The notes under the pieces are model-generated. The model saw only the letters and a list, made by a program, of their open reading frames with translations, made no database searches and was not told the DNA's origin. Shown piece after piece: positions 1 to 11,629 of a DNA stretch of 45,275 nucleotides (within the stretch, counting starts at the first letter, position 1; each line of letters opens with the position of its first letter). The DNA comes from Flavobacteriaceae bacterium (GTDB lineage Bacteria; Bacteroidota; Bacteroidia; Flavobacteriales; Flavobacteriaceae): NCBI GenBank assembly GCA_030828565.1, contig JAURCF010000003.1, positions 1-45,275 of the forward strand, given 5' to 3'. Position numbers and translations under genes: made by a program.

Positions 1-1597
1 ATTCATTATGGGGATTGAAAGAAGTCGCTTGATTTTCAATAAAATACGTAGGATGAAGCATCTTTCCAATATCATGATACAAGGCTCCAACACGAACCAA
101 CATGGCATTTGCTCCGATTTCTACTGCTGCGGCTTCGGCCAAATTGGCTACTTGTAAAGAATGATGAAAAGTACCGGGTGCTTTGTTAGAAAGTTCTCTT
201 AATAAATTTGTGTTGGTATCCGACAGTTCGAGAAGAGATACGTCAGAAACCAAGCCAAATATTTTTTCATATAAATAAATAAGAGGTTGCACAAACAAGG
301 TTGCTAAGCCGTTTAGCACAAAAAAACCGGGTGTTTCCCAAGTAATTCCTTCGGGGCTTCCTTCATGAATAATCACAAAGGCTAAATATCCAATAATATA
401 AATAAAAGTAATTTGAGATACCGAAATAAACAAGTTTGCTCGTTTGTAGAGCTCAGAAACGGTCAAAATCGTTACAATTCCAGCAATAATTTGAAGAAAA
501 ATATACTCAAAGCTATTGGGCACAATAAATCCTAGCAATAGCAAAGTAAGCATGTGCGCAAAAAGTCCCAGACGTGCATCAAAAAAGGCTTTAAGAATTA
601 ATGGTAAAATACATAAAGGAACCACATAAATGTAATCAACTTGATACTTTACAACCAAAGTGGTCAATGAAATCATCAATATAATATTGACAAAAATAAA
701 AGTGACTTTTCGATTATTTTCAAAAATTGAACTTCTATAATTTTTCAAAAACAGCAACAACATAAGCAGTACCAACCCAGCCAAGACAACATAACCCGAA
801 ACAATCCAAGTATAATTTGATTTGCTCCACACCAGTGATTGATACTCTTTTTTAAGAGAATTAAGCTTTTGAAACTTTTCACCTTCAATAACTTCCCCTT
901 TTGCTATAATTCGAATTCCTTTGGAAACCACATCTCGAGTGGGTGAAATTGATTCTAATGATTCTTCCAAAGCTTGCTGAGTAAATGCTTCATCAAATTT
1001 TACATTGGGTACTATCACGTCAAAAAACAAATCATACAAAGGAAGACCAAAATCTCGGTAAAGAGAGTCTTTCAATGCCTGGTTCAAATAAGATTGTAAT
1101 GAATTTAACTGCTTGATGTCACTAAATAACATTTCTTCCTCTACATTGTTTCTAATTAGTGAAACGATTTGAGTGTCTTGGAATTTATTATTGGATGATA
1201 AAACCCCATTTTTATAAAAATATGAAAGTAAAAGAGAAGAAAATTCAAAAATATTCGAGTGCGAAGCCACTAAACTATCTGATAAAAAAACACTGAAACG
1301 GCTGGTAAAATTTTCTTTAACCTGAGGAAACACCTCTTCGTTAACAAAAAAATAAGCACGCGTATTGGAACTCATTGTTTTCTTCTCAGCTGTAATTTCT
1401 TCTTGTGATTTGTATATAGGAAAATCAAAGGGTGCAATGAGTGTTTCGTACTGCCAAGGTTTGCCTTTTTGAATGTCGTATTTGAATTTTCCTCCTTTTG
1501 GAAACAAATAAACAATTACTGCCACTGAAGCAAGATATAACAATACTTTATAAAGCAATGATTGGCGTTTGTAAAAAGTATTGATAAAGTTTTTCAC
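1..1597 (-). CDS. 7TM-HD family phosphohydrolase (HDIG/YqfF-like), partial, runs off the left edge
   Basis: Reverse strand reads [73 protein letters not shown]..., followed by an extracellular region and hydrophobic helices; GTG start at 1597, with an in-frame ATG at 1651 as alternative. Confidence 0.75.
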   Translation of the reverse strand, partial: MKNFINTFYKRQSLLYKVLLYLASVAVIVYLFPKGGKFKYDIQKGKPWQYETLIAPFDFPIYKSQEEITAEKKTMSSNTRAYFFVNEEVFPQVKENFTSRFSVFLSDSLVASHSNIFEFSSLLLSYFYKNGVLSSNNKFQDTQIVSLIRNNVEEEMLFSDIKQLNSLQSYLNQALKDSLYRDFGLPLYDLFFDVIVPNVKFDEAFTQQALEESLESISPTRDVVSKGIRIIAKGEVIEGEKFQKLNSLKKEYQSLVWSKSNYTWIVSGYVVLAGLVLLMLLLFLKNYRSSIFENNRKVTFIFVNIILMISLTTLVVKYQVDYIYVVPLCILPLILKAFFDARLGLFAHMLTLLLLGFIVPNSFEYIFLQIIAGIVTILTVSELYKRANLFISVSQITFIYIIGYLAFVIIHEGSPEGITWETPGFFVLNGLATLFVQPLIYLYEKIFGLVSDVSLLELSDTNTNLLRELSNKAPGTFHHSLQVANLAEAAAVEIGANAMLVRVGALYHDIGKMLHPTYFIENQATSFNPHNE

Positions 1598-1792
1598 TGA
1601 ATACGAAAATTGAAATATACAATTGGCATAAACACAACCATGTGGTTGCATGTACTCCACTTCAAAAGTAATGAATATATTCAAACCGTTTAAATTTTAA
1701 AAATTTAAGTTCCGAGCTAGCAGCAAATCTTTTTAATTGATTATTTTAGCGATGATTTATTAGGTTTTTGTGACTTTTAATTGAGATGGAGC

Positions 1793-2542
1793 ATGCTATA
1801 TGGCATATGTAATTTGAGTATTATTCCCCTACGCAAGGAACCTCGCGATGCCAGCGAATTAATTTCTCAAGTCCTTTACGGCGAGTCTTTTAAAATTTTA
1901 GAAAGCAACTCCAAATGGAGTTTTATTGAATTGGCTTTTGATCAATACCGTGGTTGGATTGACAACAAACAATTTCAAACAATTGATCTCAAGGTATTTG
2001 AAAAACTCAACGCAAGTCAATCGCAATATTCCAAAAACTTAGTAGAATACATTGAGCAAGATCAACTTATTTTGTTTCCTATAGTTATGGGGAGTAACAT
2101 AGGATGTTGCAAGGTCATGAAACATGGGTTTGAAGGTGTTTCTATTTCGGGAAAGCAGCCCAAAAAATCACTGATTGATACAGCTCTTATGTACCTAAAT
2201 GCTCCATATTTATGGGGAGGTAAAACACCTTTTGGAGTTGACTGCTCGGGGTTGGTTCAGATGGTTTACAAAATCAATGGATATTCATTGTTCAGAGATG
2301 CTTCACAACAGGCTACTCAAGGCGAAGTTCTTAGCTTTATTGAAGAAAGTGAAGCGGGTGATCTGGCTTTTTTTGATAACGATGAAGGAAACATTGTTCA
2401 TGTGGGGATTCTTTTGAATGACAACTATATAATCCATGCGCATGGTAAAGTTCGAATCGATCGTATTGATCATTTGGGAATTTTCAATCAAGAAACAGGT
2501 AAGCATACGCATCCACTTCGAGTTATTAAAAAAATGATTTAA
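1793..2542 (+). CDS. C40 family peptidase (SH3 domain + NlpC/P60)
   Basis: ORF 1781..2542; YLWGGKTPFGVDCSGLVQMVYK catalytic Cys motif and HVGILL His motif. Start 1793 ATG preferred over the upstream TTG. Confidence 0.9.
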   Translation: MLYGICNLSIIPLRKEPRDASELISQVLYGESFKILESNSKWSFIELAFDQYRGWIDNKQFQTIDLKVFEKLNASQSQYSKNLVEYIEQDQLILFPIVMGSNIGCCKVMKHGFEGVSISGKQPKKSLIDTALMYLNAPYLWGGKTPFGVDCSGLVQMVYKINGYSLFRDASQQATQGEVLSFIEESEAGDLAFFDNDEGNIVHVGILLNDNYIIHAHGKVRIDRIDHLGIFNQETGKHTHPLRVIKKMI

Positions 2543-2546
2543 TAAA

Positions 2547-2592
2547 AAAAAGCCCACAAAAAGCGGGCTTTTAAAAGTGGGCAATGTTTTTT
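2547..2592. terminator. Bidirectional intrinsic terminator between convergent genes
   Basis: AAAAGCCCacaaaaagcGGGCTTTT, with an overlapping second stem GCCCAC...GTGGGC followed by AATGTTTTTTT. Confidence 0.75.
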
Positions 2593-2594
2593 TA

Positions 2595-3851
2595 TTATTG
2601 TTCTAAAGCTTCAATTTTTGCTTTAATTTCTCTGAATCTTTCAGTTTCACCAAGCGTACCGTATATGTTTTTTAACGTATTTAAAACCTCAACATCGTCT
2701 CCATCAATACCTAAAAATTTTTCCAAATAAGGCACTACTTCGCGGTAAAGTCCTTCACGCTTCAGTAATAATTGGTCGTATTTAAGATTATCTGCACGAG
2801 AGTTACCCAAACTGTTCATTTCATCAACCAATTCTTTTTCACCATCAAGAATCAACGAAACTAAATTTAAGTAAGATGCCCTGTAAGAAGGGTCCAACTC
2901 TATCGATTTTTCATAATATTCACGAGCAGCCTGAGCATTTCCTTGTCCTGAATTAATAACACCCAAATTGAAATACAACACAGGGTTGGTTGGGTCTTGA
3001 TCAATTGCTTCCACCATCAACTCTGCAAATTTCTCTTTATCATCAAGCTTGATGTACAAATCAGCCTCAGTTAGTATAAGTCCCAAATCTTTTGGGTTTG
3101 CTGCCCTTGCATCTGAAATTGCTTCGATAGCCTCTTCAACTTTCCCTTGTTGAACATAAATTAGCGCAATGTTTTTTACGATCTCAGGGAGTCTTGATTC
3201 AGTATCAGCTTCTCTAAAATTGGTATACGATTTTGATTTTTTGTACAAATCAAATTCTTGTTTTGAAACCAAAGACTCCTCACCAGATTCTTTATCGGTC
3301 ACATAATATTCTTTGGTAATTCCTGTATAATTTTGCTCTTTAAGCGTCAAATAAAAACCCAATGCTTCTTGGTAGAACTCTCCATTAATAGCACTTGAGG
3401 CGGCATAATAAAGATAGTCTTGGTTGTTTTCTTTATTAATTTCATAGGATAAAAATAGTTTCTTAAAAGAAGATTCGTAATTCTTGGTTTTATTATCTTC
3501 AATTGCAGAATTCACCAAATCAGCAGTTAGTTGCTCATATATAGCTGGCAACTCTTTAGCGTATTTTGAAAGCCCACTAGATGATTCCAAAGATTCCAAC
3601 GCTTTGAAGGCTGCTAATGCTCCCTGATAATCTTTCAAGCCGCTGAGGGTATTTCCTAACAAAAACTGATACTGTGTTTGGTACTTAACTTCTGAGTTAG
3701 CTATCAAACCTTCAATGGATTCTAAGCTAGATTTAGCCTCAGAAAAGGCGTTTTCAGATACCATTTTTGATATCGATCTAAGCTCTTTTTTTTGAGAAAA
3801 ACCAAACATAAAAAAGCTTGCGAAGACAAGGGATATGACGATTCGTTTCAT
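2595..3851 (-). CDS. Secreted tetratricopeptide repeat protein
   Basis: MKRIVISLVFASFFMFGFSQ signal peptide; TPR-like repeats (NPVLYFNLGVINSGQGNAQAAREYYEKSIELDPSYRASYLN). Confidence 0.85.
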   Translation of the reverse strand: MKRIVISLVFASFFMFGFSQKKELRSISKMVSENAFSEAKSSLESIEGLIANSEVKYQTQYQFLLGNTLSGLKDYQGALAAFKALESLESSSGLSKYAKELPAIYEQLTADLVNSAIEDNKTKNYESSFKKLFLSYEINKENNQDYLYYAASSAINGEFYQEALGFYLTLKEQNYTGITKEYYVTDKESGEESLVSKQEFDLYKKSKSYTNFREADTESRLPEIVKNIALIYVQQGKVEEAIEAISDARAANPKDLGLILTEADLYIKLDDKEKFAELMVEAIDQDPTNPVLYFNLGVINSGQGNAQAAREYYEKSIELDPSYRASYLNLVSLILDGEKELVDEMNSLGNSRADNLKYDQLLLKREGLYREVVPYLEKFLGIDGDDVEVLNTLKNIYGTLGETERFREIKAKIEALEQ

Positions 3852-3879
3852 AAAGTAAATGTATTTATTATTTAAAAAT

Positions 3880-6378
3880 TTATTCTTGTGTTGGTTCTTC
3901 GTCCACAACATCAATGTCCTCAACATCTTGAACTTCGTCCTCATCGCGGACAATTTTAGCGACTGCAGCAATAGTATCATCTCCTTTTAAATTGATGAGC
4001 TTCACGCCTTGAGTAGCCCTTCCCATAACTCGAAGAGATTCTACTTCCATACGAATGGCAATTCCAGAACGATTGATAATCATGAGGTCATCAGAATCTG
4101 TTACGTTTTTAATCGCTACCAAATTACCTGTTTTTTCCGTTACAGAAATGGTTTTTACTCCTTTTCCACCTCGATTGGTTATTCGATAATCTTCCAGACT
4201 TGAACGCTTTCCGTATCCATTTTCTGAAACCACCAAAATATTGCTATCTAGGTCATTAACAGAAATCATGCCAATTACCTCATCAGAATCTCCGTTGAGA
4301 GATATACCTCGAACACCAGAAGCTCCTCTTCCCATTGGGCGTGTCTTGCTTTCCTCAAAGCGAATCGCCTTTCCTGACTTAACCGCAAGGAGTACTTGCG
4401 AATTACCTGTAGTTAGCTTGGCTTCGAGCAACTCATCTCCCTCACGGATAGTAATTGCATTAATTCCATTGGATCTTGGTCTTGAATATTGTTCCAAAGA
4501 AGTTTTCTTCACCTGCCCCTTTTTGGTAGCCATAATGACATAATGCTGGTTGATATACTCTTCGTCTTTTAGGTCTTGCGTGCAAATAAACGCCTTCACT
4601 TTGTCATCTTGTTCTATACTAACAAGGTTTTGAATGGCTCTTCCTTTGGAAGTTTTGCTTCCTTCAGGGATTTCGTAAACACGCATCCAAAAACATTTTC
4701 CTTTTTGAGTAAAAAAGAGCATGTATTGATGGTTGGTTCCAACAAATAAATGTTCTAAAAAGTCCTCATTACGTGTGGTGGAAGCTTTTTGACCAACGCC
4801 TCCTCTGTTTTGGGTTTTGTATTCTGTTAAGGAAGTACGCTTGATATACCCAGCATGAGAAATTGTAATGACTACTTTTTCATTGGGTATCATATCCTCC
4901 ATACTGAAGTTCCCGCCTGCATATTCAATTACAGAACGGCGTTCATCTCCGTATTTTTCTTTTACTTCAGACAATTCACCCTTAATGATTTCCATTCTTC
5001 TATCCTTTTTATCCAAAATATCTTTTAGATCTTCGATAGTGATCATCAGTTGGTCATACTCCCCTCGTAATTTATCTTGTTCAAGTCCTGTAAGTTGTCT
5101 CAATCGCATTTCTACGATTGCTTTGGACTGAATTTCAGACAAGTCAAATGCTTTGATTAATTTATCTTTGGCTTCATCTGCATTACTGGATGATCGAATC
5201 AAGGCAATCACTTTATCAATATTATCGGAAGCAATAATGAGCCCTTCAAGTATGTGTGCCCTTTCTTCAGCTTTTTTGAGTTCAAATTTTGTTCTTCGAA
5301 CCACTACTTCATGACGATGCTCTACAAAGTGTAGGATCATTTCGCGAAGATTGAGCAATTGAGGACGGCCCTTGACCAAGGCAATATTATTGACACTAAA
5401 TGAAGACTGCAATTGCGTATACTTATAAAGCATATTCAATACAATATTAGGTATTGCGTCTCTTTTTAAAACATAAACAACACGCATTCCATTTCGGTCC
5501 GATTCGTCACGAATTGTGGAAATACCTTCAATTTTTTTATCGTTAACAAGATCTGCTGTTTTTTTAATCATGTCAGCCTTGTTGACCTGATAAGGAATTT
5601 CGGTAACGATAATGCATTCTCTTCCTTGAACGGTTTCGATTTCGGCTTTACCTCGCATGACAACTCGTCCTCTTCCGGTATGGAAGGCTTCCTTTACCCC
5701 TTCATAGCCATAAATGGTTCCTCCAGTTGGAAAATCAGGCGCTTTGATATGCTCCATTAGGCCGTCAACATCAATATCATTGTTGTCAATATAAGCCATT
5801 GTTCCATCAATTACCTCAGAAAGGTTGTGAGGAGGCATATTGGTAGCCATACCAACAGCAATTCCAGATGCACCATTAATCAATAAATTAGGTACACGTG
5901 TAGGAAGTACTTTGGGCTCTTTGAGAGTGTCGTCAAAATTCAGTTGATGATCAACGGTATCTTTTTCGATATCCGCCATCATGTCTTCAGAAATTTTACG
6001 CATACGCGCTTCGGTATAACGCATCGCTGCTGGACTATCACCATCAACCGAACCAAAGTTCCCTTGACCGTCAACCATCATATAGCGCAAACTCCATTCC
6101 TGAGCCATACGAACCATGGCGTCGTATACAGATGTATCACCATGAGGATGATATTTTCCTAAAACCTCCCCAACAATACGGGCAGATTTTTTATAAGCAG
6201 TGTTGGATTTCATACCCAATTCATGCATTCCAAACAACACACGACGGTGAACAGGTTTTAAACCATCTCGAACGTCTGGAAGCGCTCTTGAAACAATCAC
6301 TGACATCGAATAATCGATGTACGCTGATTTCATTTCATCTTCAATATTGATCGGTATCAGCTTTTCTCCTAATGACAT
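3880..6378 (-). CDS. gyrA: DNA gyrase subunit A
   Basis: [46 protein letters not shown], and C-terminal beta-pinwheel repeats. Confidence 0.98.
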   Translation of the reverse strand: MSLGEKLIPINIEDEMKSAYIDYSMSVIVSRALPDVRDGLKPVHRRVLFGMHELGMKSNTAYKKSARIVGEVLGKYHPHGDTSVYDAMVRMAQEWSLRYMMVDGQGNFGSVDGDSPAAMRYTEARMRKISEDMMADIEKDTVDHQLNFDDTLKEPKVLPTRVPNLLINGASGIAVGMATNMPPHNLSEVIDGTMAYIDNNDIDVDGLMEHIKAPDFPTGGTIYGYEGVKEAFHTGRGRVVMRGKAEIETVQGRECIIVTEIPYQVNKADMIKKTADLVNDKKIEGISTIRDESDRNGMRVVYVLKRDAIPNIVLNMLYKYTQLQSSFSVNNIALVKGRPQLLNLREMILHFVEHRHEVVVRRTKFELKKAEERAHILEGLIIASDNIDKVIALIRSSSNADEAKDKLIKAFDLSEIQSKAIVEMRLRQLTGLEQDKLRGEYDQLMITIEDLKDILDKKDRRMEIIKGELSEVKEKYGDERRSVIEYAGGNFSMEDMIPNEKVVITISHAGYIKRTSLTEYKTQNRGGVGQKASTTRNEDFLEHLFVGTNHQYMLFFTQKGKCFWMRVYEIPEGSKTSKGRAIQNLVSIEQDDKVKAFICTQDLKDEEYINQHYVIMATKKGQVKKTSLEQYSRPRSNGINAITIREGDELLEAKLTTGNSQVLLAVKSGKAIRFEESKTRPMGRGASGVRGISLNGDSDEVIGMISVNDLDSNILVVSENGYGKRSSLEDYRITNRGGKGVKTISVTEKTGNLVAIKNVTDSDDLMIINRSGIAIRMEVESLRVMGRATQGVKLINLKGDDTIAAVAKIVRDEDEVQDVEDIDVVDEEPTQE

Positions 6379-6578
6379 AAGCGTTTATCGTTTTATAATT
6401 AATTTGTTACATAAACCTTGCTAATTTAAGAAATTGATAGTGTTCTTTAAATTTTATCAATACCTTTTTAAAGGTAGTTATTAACATTATTTTTTGAATA
6501 TTTTTAAATAAATTAATGCCAAAATATTTGTAAATCGTTTATTTTTTTTGTCAATTAGCATATAATGTTTTGGGCTTT

Positions 6579-6594
6579 TGGCATATAACTTGTA
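6579..6594 (+). promoter_or_regulatory. Candidate sigma-54-like element upstream of clpC
   Basis: TGGCATATAACTTGTA resembles TGGCACG-N4-TTGCW (-24/-12); ATG at 6637. Confidence 0.35.
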
Positions 6595-6636
6595 ATTAGC
6601 ACTTAAATCTATTTCCTCTTTTTAAATTATAATTTT

Positions 6637-9204
6637 ATGGATGATAATTTTTCACCGCGTGTTAAGGATGTAATCACATACAGCAAAGAAGAGGCTCTTC
6701 GACTGGGGCATGACTTCATTGGTACTGAACATCTTATGCTAGGTCTCTTAAGAGATGGTAGCGGAAAAGCGATTTCAATTTTAAGCGCGTTGGAAATTGA
6801 CTTGGAATATCTTAGACGTAAAGTTGAGATTTTAAGCCCTGCCAATCCTATCCACGATCTAGAGCCCAACCATAAAAAAAACTTACACCTTACTCGTCAA
6901 GCCGAACGAGCTTTAAAAACCACTTTTTTAGAGGCTAAACTTTTTCAAAGCACTTCTATTAACACTGCACATTTGTTGTTGTGCATTCTTAGAAACGAAA
7001 ACGATCCTACAACCAAATTACTTCATAAACTGCAAGTAGATTATGAAACTGTAAAGGATCAATTTAAATTCATGCTCAACGATTCTCAGGATGACTTTTT
7101 AGAAATGCCCGCTTCAGAAACCTTTCCTGAAGAACAGAGTTCTGAAAATGAATCCAAAAAATCCAATCCGTTTTCTACTTCAAAAGAAACAAAATCAACC
7201 AAAAAAACCAATACTCCGGTTCTCGATAACTTTGGTAGAGATTTAACTGTTTTAGCAGATCAAGGAAAGCTGGACCCTGTAGTAGGTCGCGAAAAAGAAA
7301 TCGAACGCGTTTCACAAATATTAAGTCGACGAAAAAAGAACAATCCACTTTTAATTGGAGAACCCGGTGTAGGTAAATCTGCAATTGCCGAAGGATTGGC
7401 GCTTCGAATTATACAAAAAAAAGTGTCTCGAGTGTTGTTCAACAAACGAGTTGTAACCCTTGACCTAGCCAGTTTAGTTGCAGGAACCAAATACCGAGGG
7501 CAATTTGAAGAACGAATGAAAGCCGTAATGAATGAATTGGAAAAAAACGCTGAAATCATTCTTTTTATTGACGAGATTCATACCATTGTTGGCGCTGGTG
7601 GTGCCACAGGAAGTTTGGATGCCTCTAATATGTTCAAACCGGCTTTGGCAAGAGGAGAAATTCAATGTATCGGAGCCACTACTCTTAATGAATACCGTCA
7701 GTACATAGAAAAAGACGGTGCTTTAGAACGAAGGTTTCAAAAAGTGATTGTGGAGCCTACTACTGTGGATGAGACTATTGAAATTCTTAATAATATCAAA
7801 TCCAAATACGAAGCTCATCACAATGTAGATTTTACAGACGAAGCTATTATTGCTTGTGTAAAACTGACAGATCGATTTATGGCAGATCGTTTTCTTCCAG
7901 ACAAAGCCATCGACGCATTGGATGAAGCAGGATCGCGAGTTCACATTACAAACATGAACGTTCCCGACTTGATTGTTGACCTAGAAAACCAACTTGATGA
8001 AGTGCGACTTCTCAAAAATACAGTGGTCAAAAAGCAAAAATACGAAGAGGCTGCTCGCTTAAGAGATGATGAAAAAAAACTTGAGAAAGACCTATTGAAC
8101 GCTCAAGAAGACTGGCTCGAAGAACAAAAACAAAATCGAGAAGTGGTAACCGAAGATAATGTTGCCGAAGTTGTCTCTATGATGACAGGGATTCCTGTGA
8201 ATAAAGTCGCTCAAAAAGAAAGCTTGAAACTTTCTAACCTAGGTGACAAGATCAAAGACAAAGTAATTGGTCAAGACGAAGCTGTTAAAAAAGTTGTCAA
8301 AGCCATTCAACGCAACCGTGTGGGACTCAAAAACCCCAACAAACCCATTGGTTCATTTATCTTCTTGGGGCAAACTGGAGTTGGAAAAACTCAATTGGCC
8401 AAAGTGTTATCCAACGAGCTCTTCAACGGTATTGATTCGCTTATTAGAGTGGACATGAGTGAATATATGGAAAAATTTGCTATTTCTCGACTTATCGGTG
8501 CACCTCCAGGTTATGTAGGATACGAAGAAGGGGGACAGTTGAGCGAAAAAGTTAGAAGAAAGCCCTATTCAGTTATCCTTTTAGACGAAGTTGAAAAAGC
8601 ACATCCCGATGTCTTTAACATGCTCTTACAGGTTTTGGATGATGGTTATTTAACGGATAGCTTGGGGCGAAAAATTGATTTTAGAAACACAATTATCATC
8701 ATGACCTCGAACATTGGGGCTCGACAAATAAAAGATTTTGGAACTGGAGTAGGGTTTGGTACCGCTGCCAAAAAATCACAAGAAGACGAACACACCATAA
8801 GCGTGATTCAAAATGCCTTGAAAAAAACCTTTGCACCAGAATTTTTAAATCGAATTGATGATGTTGTTATTTTCAATGCTCTTGAAAAAAAACACATTAA
8901 TGAAATCATTAAAATTGAACTTCAAGTATTAGTGAATAGAATTAATGATCTTGGCTACTCACTAAAACTCAGTAAAAAAGCAATTGATTTTATCTCTGAC
9001 AAAGGATTTGACAGACAATTTGGTGCGCGTCCTCTGAATAGAGCTCTTCAAAAACACATTGAAGATGTTGTTGCTGAAGAAATTTTAGCTGGAAACTTAT
9101 CAGAAGGCGATTGTATCAAGTTTGACTGGGATGGGAAATCTGAAAAACTTTCCCTCAGCGTTTCGTCTGCAGATACTTCATCTTCCAAATCTAAAAAATC
9201 TTAG
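6637..9204 (+). CDS. clpC: ATP-dependent Clp protease ATP-binding subunit ClpC
   Basis: Clp N domain, Walker A motifs GEPGVGKS and GQTGVGKT, UVR motif (KQKYEEAARLRDDEKKLE), VGYEEGGQL. Confidence 0.95.
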   Translation: MDDNFSPRVKDVITYSKEEALRLGHDFIGTEHLMLGLLRDGSGKAISILSALEIDLEYLRRKVEILSPANPIHDLEPNHKKNLHLTRQAERALKTTFLEAKLFQSTSINTAHLLLCILRNENDPTTKLLHKLQVDYETVKDQFKFMLNDSQDDFLEMPASETFPEEQSSENESKKSNPFSTSKETKSTKKTNTPVLDNFGRDLTVLADQGKLDPVVGREKEIERVSQILSRRKKNNPLLIGEPGVGKSAIAEGLALRIIQKKVSRVLFNKRVVTLDLASLVAGTKYRGQFEERMKAVMNELEKNAEIILFIDEIHTIVGAGGATGSLDASNMFKPALARGEIQCIGATTLNEYRQYIEKDGALERRFQKVIVEPTTVDETIEILNNIKSKYEAHHNVDFTDEAIIACVKLTDRFMADRFLPDKAIDALDEAGSRVHITNMNVPDLIVDLENQLDEVRLLKNTVVKKQKYEEAARLRDDEKKLEKDLLNAQEDWLEEQKQNREVVTEDNVAEVVSMMTGIPVNKVAQKESLKLSNLGDKIKDKVIGQDEAVKKVVKAIQRNRVGLKNPNKPIGSFIFLGQTGVGKTQLAKVLSNELFNGIDSLIRVDMSEYMEKFAISRLIGAPPGYVGYEEGGQLSEKVRRKPYSVILLDEVEKAHPDVFNMLLQVLDDGYLTDSLGRKIDFRNTIIIMTSNIGARQIKDFGTGVGFGTAAKKSQEDEHTISVIQNALKKTFAPEFLNRIDDVVIFNALEKKHINEIIKIELQVLVNRINDLGYSLKLSKKAIDFISDKGFDRQFGARPLNRALQKHIEDVVAEEILAGNLSEGDCIKFDWDGKSEKLSLSVSSADTSSSKSKKS

Positions 9205-9209
9205 CGATT

Positions 9210-10073
9210 TTAAACTGTAACAAGGCTCATGTCGATGTTTTGGGCGGAGTGTGTAAGCGCGCCTAGTGAAGCATAATTAACTCCTGTTTCTGCAATAGCT
9301 ACAAGATTTTTTTCAGTAATATTCCCTGAGGCTTCTGTTGGTATTTTTCCATCCACTAATGCAACTGCTTCCTGAAGCAATTCAATCGACATATTGTCCA
9401 ATAATATTCTATGTAATTGAGGAAATGAAAGGCACTCTTTAACCTCTTTAAGCGATCGCGTTTCTACAATCACAGGGATTTGCAATGAATTATCGTTTAG
9501 ATACTTAAACGCTTTATTAAGAGTGGGCTCAATGCCTCCACAAAAATCAACATGGTTGTCTTTCAACATAATCATGTCAAACAATCCCATACGGTGGTTC
9601 TCACCTCCTCCTATTAGAACTGCCCATTTTTCGGGATATCTGAAGTTGGGAGTTGTTTTTCGTGTATCAAGAAGCTTGCATGGTGTATGAGCGACCTTTT
9701 GAACCAACGAATGAGTCAATGTCGCAATACCCGACATTCGCTGCATACAGTTCAAAACAAGCCGTTCGGTGGCGAGAAGAGATTGGACAGAACCCTCTAC
9801 AGAAAAAACAGTGTCTCCCGCACGAGCTAAAACACCATCTTCAGCATATATGCTCAAACGAATTGAATTGTCATATTGGAAATAAATTTTCTCTGCCAAG
9901 TCAACACCCGCTATTATCGCTGATTCTTTAAGTTTTAGAACCAGTTTACCTTCTGTTTTTTTTGAAAAAGAAGCCAAACTACTAAAGTCTCCGTCTTGAA
10001 TATCTTCATGCAAAGCCTCCAATATAAAATGATCTAAAAAAGAAGCATACTGCGAGTAAAATGATTTATTCAT
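9210..10073 (-). CDS. nadC: Carboxylating nicotinate-nucleotide diphosphorylase
   Basis: NadC motifs: LNCMQRMSGIATLT, LLDTRKTTPNFRYPEKWAVLIGGGENHRMGLFDMIMLKDNH. Confidence 0.95.
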   Translation of the reverse strand: MNKSFYSQYASFLDHFILEALHEDIQDGDFSSLASFSKKTEGKLVLKLKESAIIAGVDLAEKIYFQYDNSIRLSIYAEDGVLARAGDTVFSVEGSVQSLLATERLVLNCMQRMSGIATLTHSLVQKVAHTPCKLLDTRKTTPNFRYPEKWAVLIGGGENHRMGLFDMIMLKDNHVDFCGGIEPTLNKAFKYLNDNSLQIPVIVETRSLKEVKECLSFPQLHRILLDNMSIELLQEAVALVDGKIPTEASGNITEKNLVAIAETGVNYASLGALTHSAQNIDMSLVTV

Positions 10074-11625
10074 TATCATGATTATAAAAAACTCCTTTGT
10101 TTTCAGAAGTTTGTTGCGATTGTTTAACAATTAAATAGGAAACACTAACCAAATTTCTCAACTCACACAAGCGCGGAGTCAACTTGTTTTGATTGTACCA
10201 TTCGACAACCTGATTGAAAAGAGTGTTTAATTTTTTTTCAGCAACGAGTAAGGATTCCTCAGATTTAAAAATTCCAACACAACTGCTCATCGTTTCTTGA
10301 ATTTCTTTGCAAAGTTTGTCTACCAACTTGGATTCCTTGTTGGAAACAGTAAATGCGTCGTTCCAATCGGGAATAGTTCCAAAAAAATGTTGAGTAACCT
10401 CTATTTCGGCAAGCTCCTTTTGGGAAGCCAAAGCGGCTCTATGTGAAAACACTAAAGCCTCTAGCAAGGAATTGGACGCCAATCGATTTGCCCCATGAAG
10501 ACCAGTATTACTGCACTCTCCAATGGCATAAAGACCTGCTAAAGAAGTTTTACTGTACGAGTCAACCTTAATACCTCCGCAGAAATAATGAGCTGCTGGA
10601 ACCACAGGAATAGGCTGGCTTTCAGGGTTGAACCCTGCTTGATTACATGTATTATAAATTGTTGGAAATCGACTTTTAAAATCATTTTTTTCAAAATGAG
10701 TGCAATCTAAAAAAACACAATCGTCACCGCTCTTTTTTAGTTCTATGGCTATAGATCGCGCAACAATATCCCGAGATGCCAATTCGGCTCTAGAGTCATA
10801 TTGAGGCATAAACCGATTGCCGTTTTTTGTGATCAACTTCCCTCCTGCTCCTCGAACAGCTTCGGAAATCAAAAACGTGTTTCCTTTTACTTTGGGAAAA
10901 AAGGCTGTAGGATGAAACTGAACGTACTGCAAATGATTGATGGTAACTTTTGCTCTGTATGCTGCACCAATTCCGTCACCAGTAGCTCCTTTAGGATTGG
11001 TTGTATGCGCGTAAACTTGACCACCGCCTCCTGTAGAAAGCACTGTAATTTTGGCAGTGATTTTAATCGTAGATTGATCTTTCAAAGAAATTAAATAAGC
11101 TCCATAACATCGATTATAGGAGGCTTTATCCATGTGGTGATCGGTTATTAAATCTACCAAAACATGATTTTCTAAAATCGTGATGTTTTTTAATTTGCGT
11201 ACTTGCGCTATTAGAGATTTTTGTATTTCGTAACCTGACTTGTCTTTGTGATGAACTATTCTACTGGCTGAATGCCCTCCTTCCTTTTCCAAATGAAGTT
11301 CATCGGATTTCTGATCAAAAGAAGTTCCCCAGTCAATTAGTTCTTGCAGCCTAGCAGGACCTTCTCGAACAACAAAGTCAACAACCGACGGGTTGCACAA
11401 ACCATCTCCAGCAACAAGAGTGTCGGATACATGCTTTTCAAACGAGTCTAACTCAAAATCCGACACTACAGCAATACCTCCTTGTGCATATCGAGTGTTG
11501 CTTTCCAAAAGATTTCTTTTGGATAATAGAACAATTTGTAGATCGGGTTGGAGTTCGGACAGCTTGATAACATACGACAATCCTGAAATTCCAGAACCAA
11601 TAACTAGTATATCTGTATGCATCAT
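10066..11625 (-). CDS. nadB: L-aspartate oxidase
   Basis: FAD motif VIGSGISGLSYV; TRYAQGGIAV; HPTAFFP; GLHGANRLASNSLLEALVF. Confidence 0.96.
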   Translation of the reverse strand: MMHTDILVIGSGISGLSYVIKLSELQPDLQIVLLSKRNLLESNTRYAQGGIAVVSDFELDSFEKHVSDTLVAGDGLCNPSVVDFVVREGPARLQELIDWGTSFDQKSDELHLEKEGGHSASRIVHHKDKSGYEIQKSLIAQVRKLKNITILENHVLVDLITDHHMDKASYNRCYGAYLISLKDQSTIKITAKITVLSTGGGGQVYAHTTNPKGATGDGIGAAYRAKVTINHLQYVQFHPTAFFPKVKGNTFLISEAVRGAGGKLITKNGNRFMPQYDSRAELASRDIVARSIAIELKKSGDDCVFLDCTHFEKNDFKSRFPTIYNTCNQAGFNPESQPIPVVPAAHYFCGGIKVDSYSKTSLAGLYAIGECSNTGLHGANRLASNSLLEALVFSHRAALASQKELAEIEVTQHFFGTIPDWNDAFTVSNKESKLVDKLCKEIQETMSSCVGIFKSEESLLVAEKKLNTLFNQVVEWYNQNKLTPRLCELRNLVSVSYLIVKQSQQTSENKGVFYNHDNE

Positions 11626-11629
11626 ATTT

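Noticed and set aside
3880-6378. Antisense ORFs inside gyrA (4009..4203, 4241..4543, 4868..5131, 5944..6162, 6132..6350)
   Set aside because: All lie opposite a clear gyrA coding frame, lack recognisable domains and look like chance open frames.
6627-8458. Antisense and alternative-frame ORFs in clpC (6627..6869, 7175..7384, 7260..7559, 7474..7665, 7723..7944, 8267..8458)
   Set aside because: Nested in a highly conserved gene; compositions look non-coding.
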